From the NCBI GenBank assembly GCA_015075635.1, contig JABTUA010000003.1, positions 1,798,001-1,862,000 of the forward strand: a DNA stretch of 64,000 bases, written 5' to 3'. The DNA comes from Polyangiaceae bacterium (GTDB lineage: Bacteria; Myxococcota_A; Polyangia; Polyangiales; Polyangiaceae). Positions within the stretch are counted from its first letter, which is position 1. The number at the start of each line of letters is the position of its first letter. The notes under the pieces were generated by a model. It had not been told where the DNA came from. It saw only the letters and a list, made by a program, of their open reading frames with translations, and made no database searches. Positions 1-8,301 of the stretch are shown in pieces. A program made the translations under genes and the position numbers.

Positions 1-599
1 TCGTCGCCCTGATTGGTGGTCACCTGCGCGGCGCGCGCGTGCGGCGAGCCCTCCTTGACCTTCGCGGCGCCGATGCTGCCGCCCAGCTTGACCGGCCCGA
101 ACGCGAGCTGGCCGTAGAGGTCCGCCTGCATCGGGAAGTAGCGGAAGTCACCGCCCGAGAGCAGGCCCACCGTGCGCAGGCTGCCGCCGAGCAGCATGAA
201 GTCCGGCGGCTCGAACAGGCCCCACAAGAAGCCCGAGGAGCTGCTCGGGCCGGTCTCCTCGGCGGCCTCCGGCTCGGGCTTCGGCGCGGGCTTCTTCGGC
301 TTGGGCGCGTCGCCCGCGAGGTCCTCGTCGAAGGAGTCGAAGGAGTCGTCCTTGGGCGCGCTGGTCTCGCTCGCCCCCGCGGAGACGCTGTCCTCTCCGT
401 AGCGCATGCGGAGCAGCAGATCGCTCTGCGCGCGCCCGTAGCGGGTGAGTGTCTCGCCTCCGGACGGGTCGGCGTGGCACGTCGTGCAGCCGCCGTAGCC
501 GTGCCGGATCATCCACGCGTACGCGGAAGCGGGACGGCTCCACGAAAAGAGCGCCGCGAAGGTCAGCGCGGCCAGCGCCACGCGCAAGAGAAGTCGCAT
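1..599 (-). CDS. Secreted CxxCH (c-type heme) protein, 3' end outside window
   Basis: The ATG at 599 opens a frame that stays open to the window edge, giving about 199 residues without a stop. Residues 1-26 form a signal peptide ending ASA. A single c-type heme motif CTTCH lies at residues 38-42, followed by HADPSGG and TRYGRA, an arrangement seen in myxobacterial periplasmic or outer-membrane cytochrome-like proteins. Residues 60-105 are an acidic then Lys/Pro-rich linker. After that comes a Gly/aromatic-rich segment that looks like the start of a beta-barrel. It is the last gene of a minus-strand group with 642-2354 and 2351-2887. Role inferred: envelope electron-transfer protein; the C-terminal half is not visible. 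Confidence 0.75.
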   Translation of the reverse strand, partial: MRLLLRVALAALTFAALFSWSRPASAYAWMIRHGYGGCTTCHADPSGGETLTRYGRAQSDLLLRMRYGEDSVSAGASETSAPKDDSFDSFDEDLAGDAPKPKKPAPKPEPEAAEETGPSSSSGFLWGLFEPPDFMLLGGSLRTVGLLSGGDFRYFPMQADLYGQLAFGPVKLGGSIGAAKVKEGSPHARAAQVTTNQGD

Positions 600-641
600 G
601 AGCTCCGGTGTCTTCGCAGAGGCCACGGGTCGCGTCAAATC

Positions 642-2354
642 TCACTCGCCCGAGCCGTCCAGCCGGTACGAGACGCCGCCCCAGCCGCCGTAATACTGGT
701 CGAGCGCGCCGCCGGCGACGTTCGCGTCCCCGGGCTTCGGGTTCATGTCGAACGCGTAGCGGCGGAAGTCGAAGCCGGCCATCACCTCGAGCCCGCTCAC
801 GAGCTCGAAGCCCGCGCGGACTCCGGCGTCGAAGCCGCTGGCGGTGGCGTGCGGGAACCAGGTGCGGGACGCGACCTCCCCGGCGTCGAGCACGAAGCGG
901 TGGCCCAGCTCGGCGCTGATCGACACCCGGGACACGCGCACTCGTCCGTCGATGCCGACGCGCAGGTATTCGTAGCCGGTATTGGGCACCAGGGGGTTCG
1001 TCGGGTCGTCGTCCACGCGGAAGCTGTGCTTGCCGTAGGTGACCTGGACGCCGGCTTCGTGCACGTCGAAGGGCACGCGCCCGCGCAAGCCGGCGTACCA
1101 CTCGGTCATGCTGGTGTCGTAGCTCTCGCCGCTCGAGTCCTCGCTCTTCAGGCCGAAGCCTTGCTCGTAGCCGGCGGCGAGCCCGACGTGCGCGGGGATG
1201 CCGCTGGTGAAGTGAGCGCCCGGGTACCAGCGCAGCCAGAGCATGGCCGCCGGCGCGGCGCCCAGCTTGTACGCGCGCAGGGTGCCGAACAGGTCGTCGG
1301 TGTAGCGGTAGTTGCGCGCGAAGGCGCGCATGCCGAGCCCGACCTCCAACGCCGAGGGCAGCGCCCCCGGGCGGCTCCGGGGCTCGGCGGGCGACTCCGC
1401 CTCTGCTTCGCCGTCTTCTGCCGGCTCGGCGTCGCCTTCGCCGCTGCCCTCCGCGGGAGCTGCGCCGCCGAGCTGTTCCTCCGGCAGGGGAGGTAGCTGA
1501 GCCTCCCCGAGCGGGCCCGCGAGCTTCTTGCCGAGCTCGTTCTGGATGGTGCGATTCAAGCCCTGAAGCCCCGCTCCCTTGAGCGTGGCCTCGGTCATCA
1601 GCTCTCCGTCGCCGCCGTTGTAGAGCTTCACGTCGAGGCTGGCGGCCTGCCCGGTGATCTTCACCTCGCCGCCGACGAACGCAGACGCGCGCAGCACCTC
1701 GGCGGCCGCCGCGAGGTCCTTCGCGCCGGCGTCCTTGGGCGGGAGCTGTCCTTTGGTGTCGCGCTCGGACATCACCTTGACGCCCTTCTGGCGGTTCACG
1801 GCTTTGACCACGTAGCCGCGCACCACGGCGGCCTTCGGACCCGTGAGCCCGAGGACCACCACACGCTTGCTCGAGCCCCCGGGGACCTTGGCGTCCGCCA
1901 GGGAGCCGCCGATCTGTTTCCAGGCTTTCTCGCCGACCCTCTGGGCAAGCTCCGCGGCGCTGGTGGCCCGGAACTGGTGGCTCTCGGCGATGTCGCCGTC
2001 GCTCGTCGCGCGCACGCGCAGCGCCACCGACCAGTCCTTGCCCTGGCCCTTCACCTCCGCGTCCACGATGGCGGCGAGACCCAGGCTGGTGCCGAGCGCG
2101 ACGGCGCCGCGCGGGTCGCCCAGGTTCGCGCCGAGCTTGTCCGCGCTCTTCTTCACGTGCGCGAGGCTCACCACGCGGACCTCCGCGTGGCTCATCAGCG
2201 CCTTGACGATGGCTTCGCGGATCAGCTCGCCGCTCGGGCCCCGAGCGTCGTTCACCACCACGAGCCGTGGGTCCGCTGCCTGCGCGCGCTTCGCGAAGGC
2301 GAAGCACGCGAGCAGCAGCAACAGGAGCGACGCGCGCCGACCGAGGAGCGTCAC
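642..2354 (-). CDS. Exported predicted outer-membrane beta-barrel protein
   Basis: The product is 570 residues from a GTG at 2354 whose bases overlap the TGA of the upstream gene (GTGA), so translation is probably coupled. Residues 1-26 are a strong signal peptide ending AQA. Residues 27-280 are a mixed alpha/beta region rich in short strands (VRVVSLAHV, KRVVVLGLTG) that resembles periplasmic CsgG/LpoB-like folds, though I cannot assign a family. Residues 300-350 are a Gly/Glu/Ala/Pro linker. The C-terminal 220 residues have alternating aromatic strands typical of an outer-membrane barrel. The neighbours are two proteins with heme-like motifs, so a shared envelope complex is possible but unproven. 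Confidence 0.7.
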   Translation of the reverse strand: MTLLGRRASLLLLLLACFAFAKRAQAADPRLVVVNDARGPSGELIREAIVKALMSHAEVRVVSLAHVKKSADKLGANLGDPRGAVALGTSLGLAAIVDAEVKGQGKDWSVALRVRATSDGDIAESHQFRATSAAELAQRVGEKAWKQIGGSLADAKVPGGSSKRVVVLGLTGPKAAVVRGYVVKAVNRQKGVKVMSERDTKGQLPPKDAGAKDLAAAAEVLRASAFVGGEVKITGQAASLDVKLYNGGDGELMTEATLKGAGLQGLNRTIQNELGKKLAGPLGEAQLPPLPEEQLGGAAPAEGSGEGDAEPAEDGEAEAESPAEPRSRPGALPSALEVGLGMRAFARNYRYTDDLFGTLRAYKLGAAPAAMLWLRWYPGAHFTSGIPAHVGLAAGYEQGFGLKSEDSSGESYDTSMTEWYAGLRGRVPFDVHEAGVQVTYGKHSFRVDDDPTNPLVPNTGYEYLRVGIDGRVRVSRVSISAELGHRFVLDAGEVASRTWFPHATASGFDAGVRAGFELVSGLEVMAGFDFRRYAFDMNPKPGDANVAGGALDQYYGGWGGVSYRLDGSGE

Positions 2355-2887
2355 CCGCCGCCTCCAGAGTCGGTCGCTCCGCCGCTGCCCGCGGCGCCGG
2401 CGGAGCCCGCGGCGCCGGAGTCGGTGCCGCTCCCGACCAGGCTGTAGACCCACTGCCTCACGCACTCGATCTCGGAGGCCGTCGCCTTGGTCAGGGTGTC
2501 GGGCATCTGATCGCCGCACTGCGGGCTCTTGCTGGTCAGCTTCTCGATCAAGAAGCTCTGCTCCGGGGTCGCCGGGTCGATGAGCAAGCGCGTCGCGCAG
2601 TCGCCGTCGCTCGAAGCCACGCCGATCAGCCGCGAGGCGGGATTCGCCGACTTCAGGTCGAGCGCTCCGTCCGGGTCGCTGTCGTCGTGGCACAAGTCGA
2701 CGCACTTCTTGGCGAACAGATCCGAGGGCACGTCGTAGCCGGTCGGGCAGGTGGCGCTGCCTCCGCCCATGCCGCCGTCGAGAAATCGCTCGGGATCCTC
2801 CAGCGAGCCCGGCGGGCAGCCTGCGACCCCGGCGCCGAGGACGAGGGAAATTCCAAATGCCAGCCGATAGCTCGCTCGAAACGACAC
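2351..2887 (-). CDS. Lipoprotein with CxxxCH cytochrome-like motif
   Basis: The product is 178 residues from a GTG at 2887. The signal peptide ends in a lipobox with Cys24. The mature part contains CVDLCH at residues 62-67, a C-x3-C-H variant of the c-type heme motif, and CGDQMP (Met128) followed by a helix ending in CVRQWVYSL. This layout matches the short cytochrome-like domains common in myxobacterial and planctomycete lipoproteins, where the Met is a plausible distal ligand. The tail is Gly/Ala/Ser-rich. It is the first gene of the minus-strand group and overlaps the next gene by GTGA. Heme binding is inferred. Only 15 bp separate its start from that of the divergent gene at 2903, so one of the two starts may be misplaced. 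Confidence 0.7.
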   Translation of the reverse strand: MSFRASYRLAFGISLVLGAGVAGCPPGSLEDPERFLDGGMGGGSATCPTGYDVPSDLFAKKCVDLCHDDSDPDGALDLKSANPASRLIGVASSDGDCATRLLIDPATPEQSFLIEKLTSKSPQCGDQMPDTLTKATASEIECVRQWVYSLVGSGTDSGAAGSAGAAGSGGATDSGGGG

Positions 2888-2902
2888 CGAACGGGCATAG
2901 TA

Positions 2903-3394
2903 ATGGCGGAAGGGCACCGAGTGCGCGAAATTGGCACAACCAACCCGAGCTCGAGCGCGCTCGTCCTGCTCGTCGGGCTCGTCGCCTGCGAATCGAGCGC
3001 CCCCGCGCGCCGGCCGCCTCCTTATTACTATCCGCCCCCGGGACCCGGACCAACGGCAGCACCTGGGCCGCCCGCAGGCAACCTGCCGGATCGTCGCCCC
3101 GAGGACATCTCCCGAGGGGTCGAGGCGAGCACGCCGCGCTTCACCGACTGCTACCAAAGGAGCGAGTCGTTCATGCTGGGCAAGAGCGGCACGGTCACCA
3201 TCTTCTTCGACATCGCTCCGGCGGGGCAGGTGACGCGGGCCACCGACGTCGCGCCTCCCGGCATTGCGCTGCCCGGCGCGCCGCTCGCGGATCCGAAGCT
3301 GGCCGAGTGCCTGTCGCAGGGGCTGCTGGCGGTCCGGTTCGATCCGGCGCGGGACTCGACCGCGGCCAGCTGGACCTTCCAGTTCAGCCGCTGA
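2903..3394 (+). CDS. Lipoprotein with AgmX/PglI-like C-terminal domain
   Basis: The product is 163 residues from ATG 2903; a GTG at 2921 (residue 7) would move the start away from the divergent gene and is equally plausible. A signal peptide ends in lipobox LVAC (Cys29), followed by a Pro/Tyr-rich linker. Residues 75-163 resemble the C-terminal domain of AgmX/PglI-type myxobacterial motility and envelope proteins: a helix with TDCYQR, a strand GTVTIFFDI, and a short ending with VRFDPARD and WTFQFSR. The exact role is unknown. Its 3' end overlaps the 3' end of the convergent uridine kinase gene by 11 bp. Confidence 0.65.
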   Translation: MAEGHRVREIGTTNPSSSALVLLVGLVACESSAPARRPPPYYYPPPGPGPTAAPGPPAGNLPDRRPEDISRGVEASTPRFTDCYQRSESFMLGKSGTVTIFFDIAPAGQVTRATDVAPPGIALPGAPLADPKLAECLSQGLLAVRFDPARDSTAASWTFQFSR

Positions 3395-4004
3395 TCACGC
3401 TCTTGAGCTTGCTGACCAGGAGCTCGATGGCGACGCTGTTCTTTCCCCCCTCGGGGACGATCACGTCGGCCCAGCGCTTGCTCGGCTCGACGAACTGAAG
3501 GTGCATGGGGCGCACGGTTCGGTAGTACTGATCGCGCACCGACTGGAAGGTGCGCCCGCGCTGCTCGAGGTCGCGACGGATGCGGCGGAACACGCGGATG
3601 TCGGCGTCGGTGTCCACGAACACCTTGAGATCGAAGCGCTGCCGCAGGCGCTCGTCGGCGAAGACCAGGATGCCCTCCACGGCGATGACGGGAGCGGGCG
3701 CGACCCTGTGCCGCTCTTCCCGGCGGCGGTGCGTGGAGAAGTCGTAGCTCGGAACGTCCACGCTCTCGCCCCGCCGAAGCGCGTCCAGGTGCTCGACCAA
3801 GAGCTCCGTCTCCAGCGAGTCCGGGTGGTCGAAGTTCAGCTCCGAGCGCTCCTCGTAGCTGATGTCGGGACGATCCCTGTAGTAGCTGTCGTGCTCCAGT
3901 AGGGTCGCGGTGCCCTGGGGCAAAGCGGATGCGATGGAGCGGGCGACGGTGGTCTTGCCCGAGCCAGTGCCGCCGGCGACTCCGACGATGTACGGTCGCG
4001 TCAC
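3384..4004 (-). CDS. udk: Uridine kinase
   Basis: Phosphorylates uridine and cytidine with ATP or GTP in pyrimidine salvage; cytosolic. The 206-residue product has the family's normal length. Walker A GGTGSGKTT is at residues 11-19, HDSYYRD at 38-44, the FDHPDS substrate segment at 58-63, the TRPAP-like loop is represented by HRVAPAPVIAVEG, and the lid region has RRIRRDLEQRGR. The start is a GTG at 4004, which puts VTRPYIVGVAGG at the usual N-terminus; upstream in-frame sequence is not homologous. It stands alone between lipoprotein genes, convergent with 2903-3394. Confidence 0.93.
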   Translation of the reverse strand: MTRPYIVGVAGGTGSGKTTVARSIASALPQGTATLLEHDSYYRDRPDISYEERSELNFDHPDSLETELLVEHLDALRRGESVDVPSYDFSTHRRREERHRVAPAPVIAVEGILVFADERLRQRFDLKVFVDTDADIRVFRRIRRDLEQRGRTFQSVRDQYYRTVRPMHLQFVEPSKRWADVIVPEGGKNSVAIELLVSKLKSVISG

Positions 4005-4116
4005 GGCGCTGTTTCTAGACGCGGACGCGGCGCCTGTCTCGTCAAAGCGCTGAGGCTTGCGGTCGGGGGTGTTTCGGCCGTAAAAGCTCCGGCTCGCCCC
4101 GGAGGGGGGCGCACCG

Positions 4117-5850
4117 ATGCGAGCTTTCGTCTCCTCTTTGCTCTGCGCTTGCGGGTCCGTCGCCTGCGCCGCCCCACCACCGGCGGTGGAGGCTCCCCCA
4201 CCCGAGCCAGCCTCGAGCTCGACCGAGCCCCAGAGCGCGGAGTGGCTGTACGCGACGGACGGTGTGCCCGGCGGGCGCAAGGCCGAGTGCCGCGCGCTGG
4301 TGACGAGCCTGGAGAGCGAGGCGAAGTGCACGGGGGCGCTGTGCTCCCACGCCGCGTCCCTCGCCGAGGACTGGCTGCGCGTCTGCAAGAAGCTGACGCC
4401 GGAGCTCTCCGGTGACGTCGAGCGCCGGGTCGAAGAGCTTCGGAAGAAGGCGCGCACGGCGCCGGTGGCCTGCGAGCAAGAGGTCGAGCGCCTACTGAAG
4501 AACGGGTGCGGCAAGCGGGAGGACTGCGCGGGGGACGCGCAGAGCTGGGCCACCCGCTGCGCGGACTTCAGCACGCCGCTGGTGCTGCGCATGCTCGAGG
4601 TCGCGATCGAGCGCGGCGGCGGGGGGCGCTCGCAGCTGGACGCGCGGGCTTGCCCGGCGCTCCTGACGGACGTGCAGAAGGCGGGCGCCTGCACGCAGCA
4701 GTTCGCGTGTCAGGACGGCTTCGCCGCCATCGACACGTACCGCGCGCGCTGCGTCTCGTCCGTGCGCCCCATCTCGCAGACCGCGGCGGTGCTGGAGCTG
4801 GCGGTGCGCTCGGGGGCCTCTGCAAAGGTCGAGCCGCTCGCGTTCGCCGGCGGCTCCAAGCTGGATCCGGCGCTGCTGCCGCTGATCTTCGAGGACGGCA
4901 GCGGAGCAGTGCTCATGACCTGCGGCAAGCGCGCGACCAGCGTGGACGCCTACCTCGAGCTCCGCAAGCCGTGTACCGACGGCGAGCTCGTGCTGGCGCG
5001 GCGCTTCGACGGGCCAGAGGGTCCGCTCCTGCGCGTCGGGCGCCTGCCTCATCTGGGCGACGTGGCGTTTCTCGCCGCCTTCCCCACGCTGCGCGTGGAA
5101 GGTGAGCCCAAGGCGCGTTATCGGGCTGCGCTGCCGGCGTTCCTGTCGTCGGTGGATCTGGCGGCGAAGACCGCTGCCGACTCCAAGCAGAGCACGGAGG
5201 CGCTGCGCATCCTGATCGCGGCGATCGAGGGCAACATCGACGCGGTCCGCAACTCGGCAGATCTGGAGACGGCGCTCCGGGCCAAGGACGACGCCTTGAC
5301 GCCGCTGTTCGCCGCGCTGGGGGAGGCCAAGAAGAAGGCGCTCCACGCCGATCTCTCGTCGACGAAGTTGGTCCCCGCGATGCTTCGCGGAAAGTCGCAT
5401 GAGCTTGCGGACGTCGACGTCGAAGGGCGCGTTCGCCTCGGCGCGGTGACCCAGGCCGCGTCCGTCGAGATGGTTGACTTCCTGCCCAAGGCCGTCGCGG
5501 CGTACCAGGCGGCGCTCGCCGGCCGCTGGAAGCTCGTGGAGAAGAAGAAGCTCGGCAAGCGAGACACCGAGAAGCTCGGCCTCGCGGCGGACGGTGAAGC
5601 CGCGCGCTGCGGACAGGCCATGAAGGGCGTGGACGCCGCCGAGAAGATCCTGATTGCCTGCGCCTTCGGCCTCGAGACCTGCGACGAAGCCAAGGTCGTC
5701 GCGGCGGTGCAGAAGGCCGGCGAGTCGCGGCGCGCGGCCGAGTCGAGCTGGCCCAGGTCGGTGCTCGCCCTGGCCAGCTTGCCGCGCGAACAGCGCGCCG
5801 GAGCGGAGAAGGCCGCCGAGCTCGCCGGCTGTCGCGAGCCTTGGTGGTGA
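4117..5850 (+). CDS. Lipoprotein of unknown function, 577 aa
   Basis: Starts at ATG 4117 with a signal peptide and a Cys-containing lipobox (VACA) near residue 17, then a Pro/Ala/Ser/Glu linker. The rest is Ala-, Lys- and Glu-rich and mostly helical, with about a dozen cysteines between residues 60 and 215 (for example CTGALCSHA, CGKREDCAGD) that could form disulfides in the periplasm. I recognise no family. It lies head-to-head with the uridine kinase gene and ends four bases before the convergent lipoprotein gene 5855-6619. Confidence 0.7.
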   Translation: MRAFVSSLLCACGSVACAAPPPAVEAPPPEPASSSTEPQSAEWLYATDGVPGGRKAECRALVTSLESEAKCTGALCSHAASLAEDWLRVCKKLTPELSGDVERRVEELRKKARTAPVACEQEVERLLKNGCGKREDCAGDAQSWATRCADFSTPLVLRMLEVAIERGGGGRSQLDARACPALLTDVQKAGACTQQFACQDGFAAIDTYRARCVSSVRPISQTAAVLELAVRSGASAKVEPLAFAGGSKLDPALLPLIFEDGSGAVLMTCGKRATSVDAYLELRKPCTDGELVLARRFDGPEGPLLRVGRLPHLGDVAFLAAFPTLRVEGEPKARYRAALPAFLSSVDLAAKTAADSKQSTEALRILIAAIEGNIDAVRNSADLETALRAKDDALTPLFAALGEAKKKALHADLSSTKLVPAMLRGKSHELADVDVEGRVRLGAVTQAASVEMVDFLPKAVAAYQAALAGRWKLVEKKKLGKRDTEKLGLAADGEAARCGQAMKGVDAAEKILIACAFGLETCDEAKVVAAVQKAGESRRAAESSWPRSVLALASLPREQRAGAEKAAELAGCREPWW

Positions 5851-5854
5851 GCGG

Positions 5855-6619
5855 CTACCAGGGCTTGGCCGGGCGGCACAGGCCGCCGTCGCACTTCATG
5901 GTCCCGGTCGGGGCGCAGTCGCCGTCGCCGGTGCAGGTGGCGTGGCAGATCTTCTCGCCCGCGGACGCGCCGTCGGCGCAGGTGAGCCCCGCCTCACACT
6001 CCGGCTCGCCGCCGCTTCCGGCGCACATGTCGCTGCCCGTCCGGCAGGGCATGTAGGCCTTGCCGCAGGTCCCGAGGGACGACGCCTGCCAGCCGAGCGC
6101 GCCGTGGTCGGCGTAGCGGCAGAGCTCGCCCTCCGCCGCCGACCCGAGCGGGACGGTCGCGGCGAGAGTCTCCGGCGTCTGCTCGCCGGGGCAGGGATCG
6201 GTCACGATGTTCACCGGCAGGTCGGCGCCGCCCTTGGCCTTCACCTCGAAGGACCAGTCGTAGATGCAGACGCCGCAGGCCGCGAGCAGACAGCCCGGGT
6301 TTGCCAGCCGGAGCTCGAGGCCGCCGTCGACCTCCTTCGCTTGACCCTTCCACTCGGCACCGCACGCGCCCTCGAAGTTCAAGAGGTCGATCTTCACGGT
6401 GTCGGCGTCCACGCTCTTCCAGCGCACGCACTGGAGCCCCGCGTAGGCCTCTTCTGCGGTGAGCGCGCTGGAATTGCCCTCCTTCTTGCACGCGCTGCCC
6501 TTGAAGCTCACCAAGCTGCCGCCGCTCGACGACGACGAGGAGTCGTCGGAGCCACAAGCAGCGACCAAGCAGAAGCTGAGAGTCAGGGTCAACGCCGACA
6601 GGGTCTTCATGCGGGACAT
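5855..6619 (-). CDS. Cys-rich lipoprotein of unknown function
   Basis: The product is 254 residues from ATG 6619 (MSRMKTLS), chosen because GAGGTG lies a few bases upstream; a second ATG at 6610 would also work. The signal peptide ends in VAAC and is followed by a Ser/Asp tract typical of myxobacterial lipoproteins. The central part has beta-rich sequence with paired cysteines (ACGVC). The C-terminal 70 residues carry closely spaced cysteines (CEAGLTCADG, CHATCTGDGDCAP, CDGGLC), resembling the short Cys-rich modules found at the ends of many myxobacterial surface proteins. Function unknown. Confidence 0.7.
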   Translation of the reverse strand: MSRMKTLSALTLTLSFCLVAACGSDDSSSSSSGGSLVSFKGSACKKEGNSSALTAEEAYAGLQCVRWKSVDADTVKIDLLNFEGACGAEWKGQAKEVDGGLELRLANPGCLLAACGVCIYDWSFEVKAKGGADLPVNIVTDPCPGEQTPETLAATVPLGSAAEGELCRYADHGALGWQASSLGTCGKAYMPCRTGSDMCAGSGGEPECEAGLTCADGASAGEKICHATCTGDGDCAPTGTMKCDGGLCRPAKPW

Positions 6620-6681
6620 CAGGGCACCTCGTCTTTCTTCTAGCACTCGGCTCCGGAACGCTCTCGTGCAAGCATTGCGGG

Positions 6682-8160
6682 TCATTGGGGGAAACAATCG
6701 AAGCGCGCCAGCTGCGCGTGGGCCTGGCCGCCGGCGTTCGCTTGCGCCGTCCATGCCACGAGCAGCGCGCGCGGCTCGGCCAGGGTGATCGCGGCGTAGG
6801 CGGTGCCGGTGGTCAGGCTGGTGGTCGGTAGCTCGAGCTCTTGAAGCTGGTGCCCCGCCTTCGAGAGCTGGCGCAAGCGCAAGCGCGAGTGCCCCACCTG
6901 GTTGGGTGGGAGCGTCTGGTCCACGCGCTCGCCCCAGACGAGCAGCAGACCTTGATCGGAAGCCAGGAGCTCGGCGCCGGCGTCGGGGTGGGCGTCGGTC
7001 TGCCAGCTGCTCGTGAGCACGAGGCCGTCGGGGCTGAAGCCGGCGAGCCTCAGCGTGCTCGGCGGGTCGTCGCCCGGCTTCGCATCCGCCGGCTGCTCTC
7101 GCCAGGCCACCCAGGTCGCGCCGGTGTGCGAGCGCACGAGCGGCGTGCGGGCGCGTTTACCCACCATCCCGCCCACGATCGATGCGGGGACGAGCTTCGC
7201 CGCGGGACCGACGCCGGGCTCGAGGCGCGCGATCTCCACGCGGTTCGCGCACTCCGGTCCGCTGCCCTCGCAGGGCTTTGGGTTAGCGGCCACCAGGTAG
7301 TGTTGACCGTTCCAGGCGATGGTCGCGCCGACGCCGGGATAGGCGCTCGGCGGCGCTACCTCCACGGGCCCTGCCACGACGTTGCCCGCGGTGTCCGTCA
7401 CCGCCGCTCGCGCCGAGACCACGTAGTTGCCGGCGTCGCCGCTGGTGGCGGAGCGCCAGGTGACGCCGTAGCCGAGTCCGCCCCAGCCCATGCCCTTGCC
7501 GAGCGCCGGACCCGCGGCGATGGAGTAGGCGTAGCCGCCGAGCTGCTCGATGAACACCTCGTCGAAGGGCTTCCACGCGCTGGTGTCGAAGCGCCGGAAC
7601 TTCACCCCGGGGATCACGTTCGGGCTGGCTTCGTCCGCGTGGTAGTAGAGCAACGCCAGCTCCGAGCCGCCGCCCGCCGCCGTGATCAGCTGCCCGGGCG
7701 CGTGCGCGTCGATGCCGTAGAGCAGCATGCCGTGCGTCACGCTCACGCCCTCCGGCCACGCAGGTCCGACGCTGAGCTCGGCGACGCGGAGCTCCGGGTG
7801 CCAGAAGTGCTCGTGGATGAGGCCCACGGCGATGCGTCCCGGCACGCCGGGCGCTGCGGCGGCGATGGTCGCCAGCGAGGGCGTGTGCACGCCCTCGCCG
7901 TAGGTGAAGATCACGACGGGCTCGCCGTGCTGCACGTAGACACAGTCCGGCAGGGGCGGGGGCGAGTCGGGACCGGCATCCCCGACCCCGGCGCCGCCGC
8001 CAGCGCTCGAGCCGCCGCTCGAGACAGCCCCGCTGCCTCCGCTGGCCGTGGGGGCTCCACCGGCGGCCTGCTCGCTGCCCAGCATGAGCCCGCTCTTCGA
8101 GCCGCACGCGGCCGCCACGGCAGCCGCCGAGAGCAAGAGCCAGGCACGTCCGGACGTCAC
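6682..8160 (-). CDS. Large lipoprotein, probable beta-propeller-like, unknown function
   Basis: The product is 492 residues from a GTG at 8160, selected because it gives a clean signal peptide with lipobox AAAC. Residues 25-65 are a Gly/Ser/Ala linker. The remaining 420 residues consist of repeated strand-turn units (GGAYSIAAGPALG-like, TWVAWREQP, LLVWGERVD, ALLVAWTAQ), suggesting a propeller built from weak repeats. No catalytic motif was seen. It is divergent from the pseudokinase gene at 8302, with 141 bp between the starts. Confidence 0.7.
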   Translation of the reverse strand: MTSGRAWLLLSAAAVAAACGSKSGLMLGSEQAAGGAPTASGGSGAVSSGGSSAGGGAGVGDAGPDSPPPLPDCVYVQHGEPVVIFTYGEGVHTPSLATIAAAAPGVPGRIAVGLIHEHFWHPELRVAELSVGPAWPEGVSVTHGMLLYGIDAHAPGQLITAAGGGSELALLYYHADEASPNVIPGVKFRRFDTSAWKPFDEVFIEQLGGYAYSIAAGPALGKGMGWGGLGYGVTWRSATSGDAGNYVVSARAAVTDTAGNVVAGPVEVAPPSAYPGVGATIAWNGQHYLVAANPKPCEGSGPECANRVEIARLEPGVGPAAKLVPASIVGGMVGKRARTPLVRSHTGATWVAWREQPADAKPGDDPPSTLRLAGFSPDGLVLTSSWQTDAHPDAGAELLASDQGLLLVWGERVDQTLPPNQVGHSRLRLRQLSKAGHQLQELELPTTSLTTGTAYAAITLAEPRALLVAWTAQANAGGQAHAQLARFDCFPQ

Positions 8161-8301
8161 ACGGCGCCACGTTTGCACTGGCCATGCCAGCGAGCAACGA
8201 GCACGCTTGGAAGGCAGGCGCCGGAGCCCGGACCGACTCTGTTGCCCGGGCTTGTGCCAAGCCAGAGGTTGGCACAGTGTCACCGCACGGCGCTCCACGG
8301 C

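Noticed and set aside
6841-8301. Long in-frame extension before the pseudokinase start
   Set aside because: It is the antisense of the lipoprotein gene 6682-8160; high GC leaves opposite frames open. Kinase-like sequence begins at 8302.
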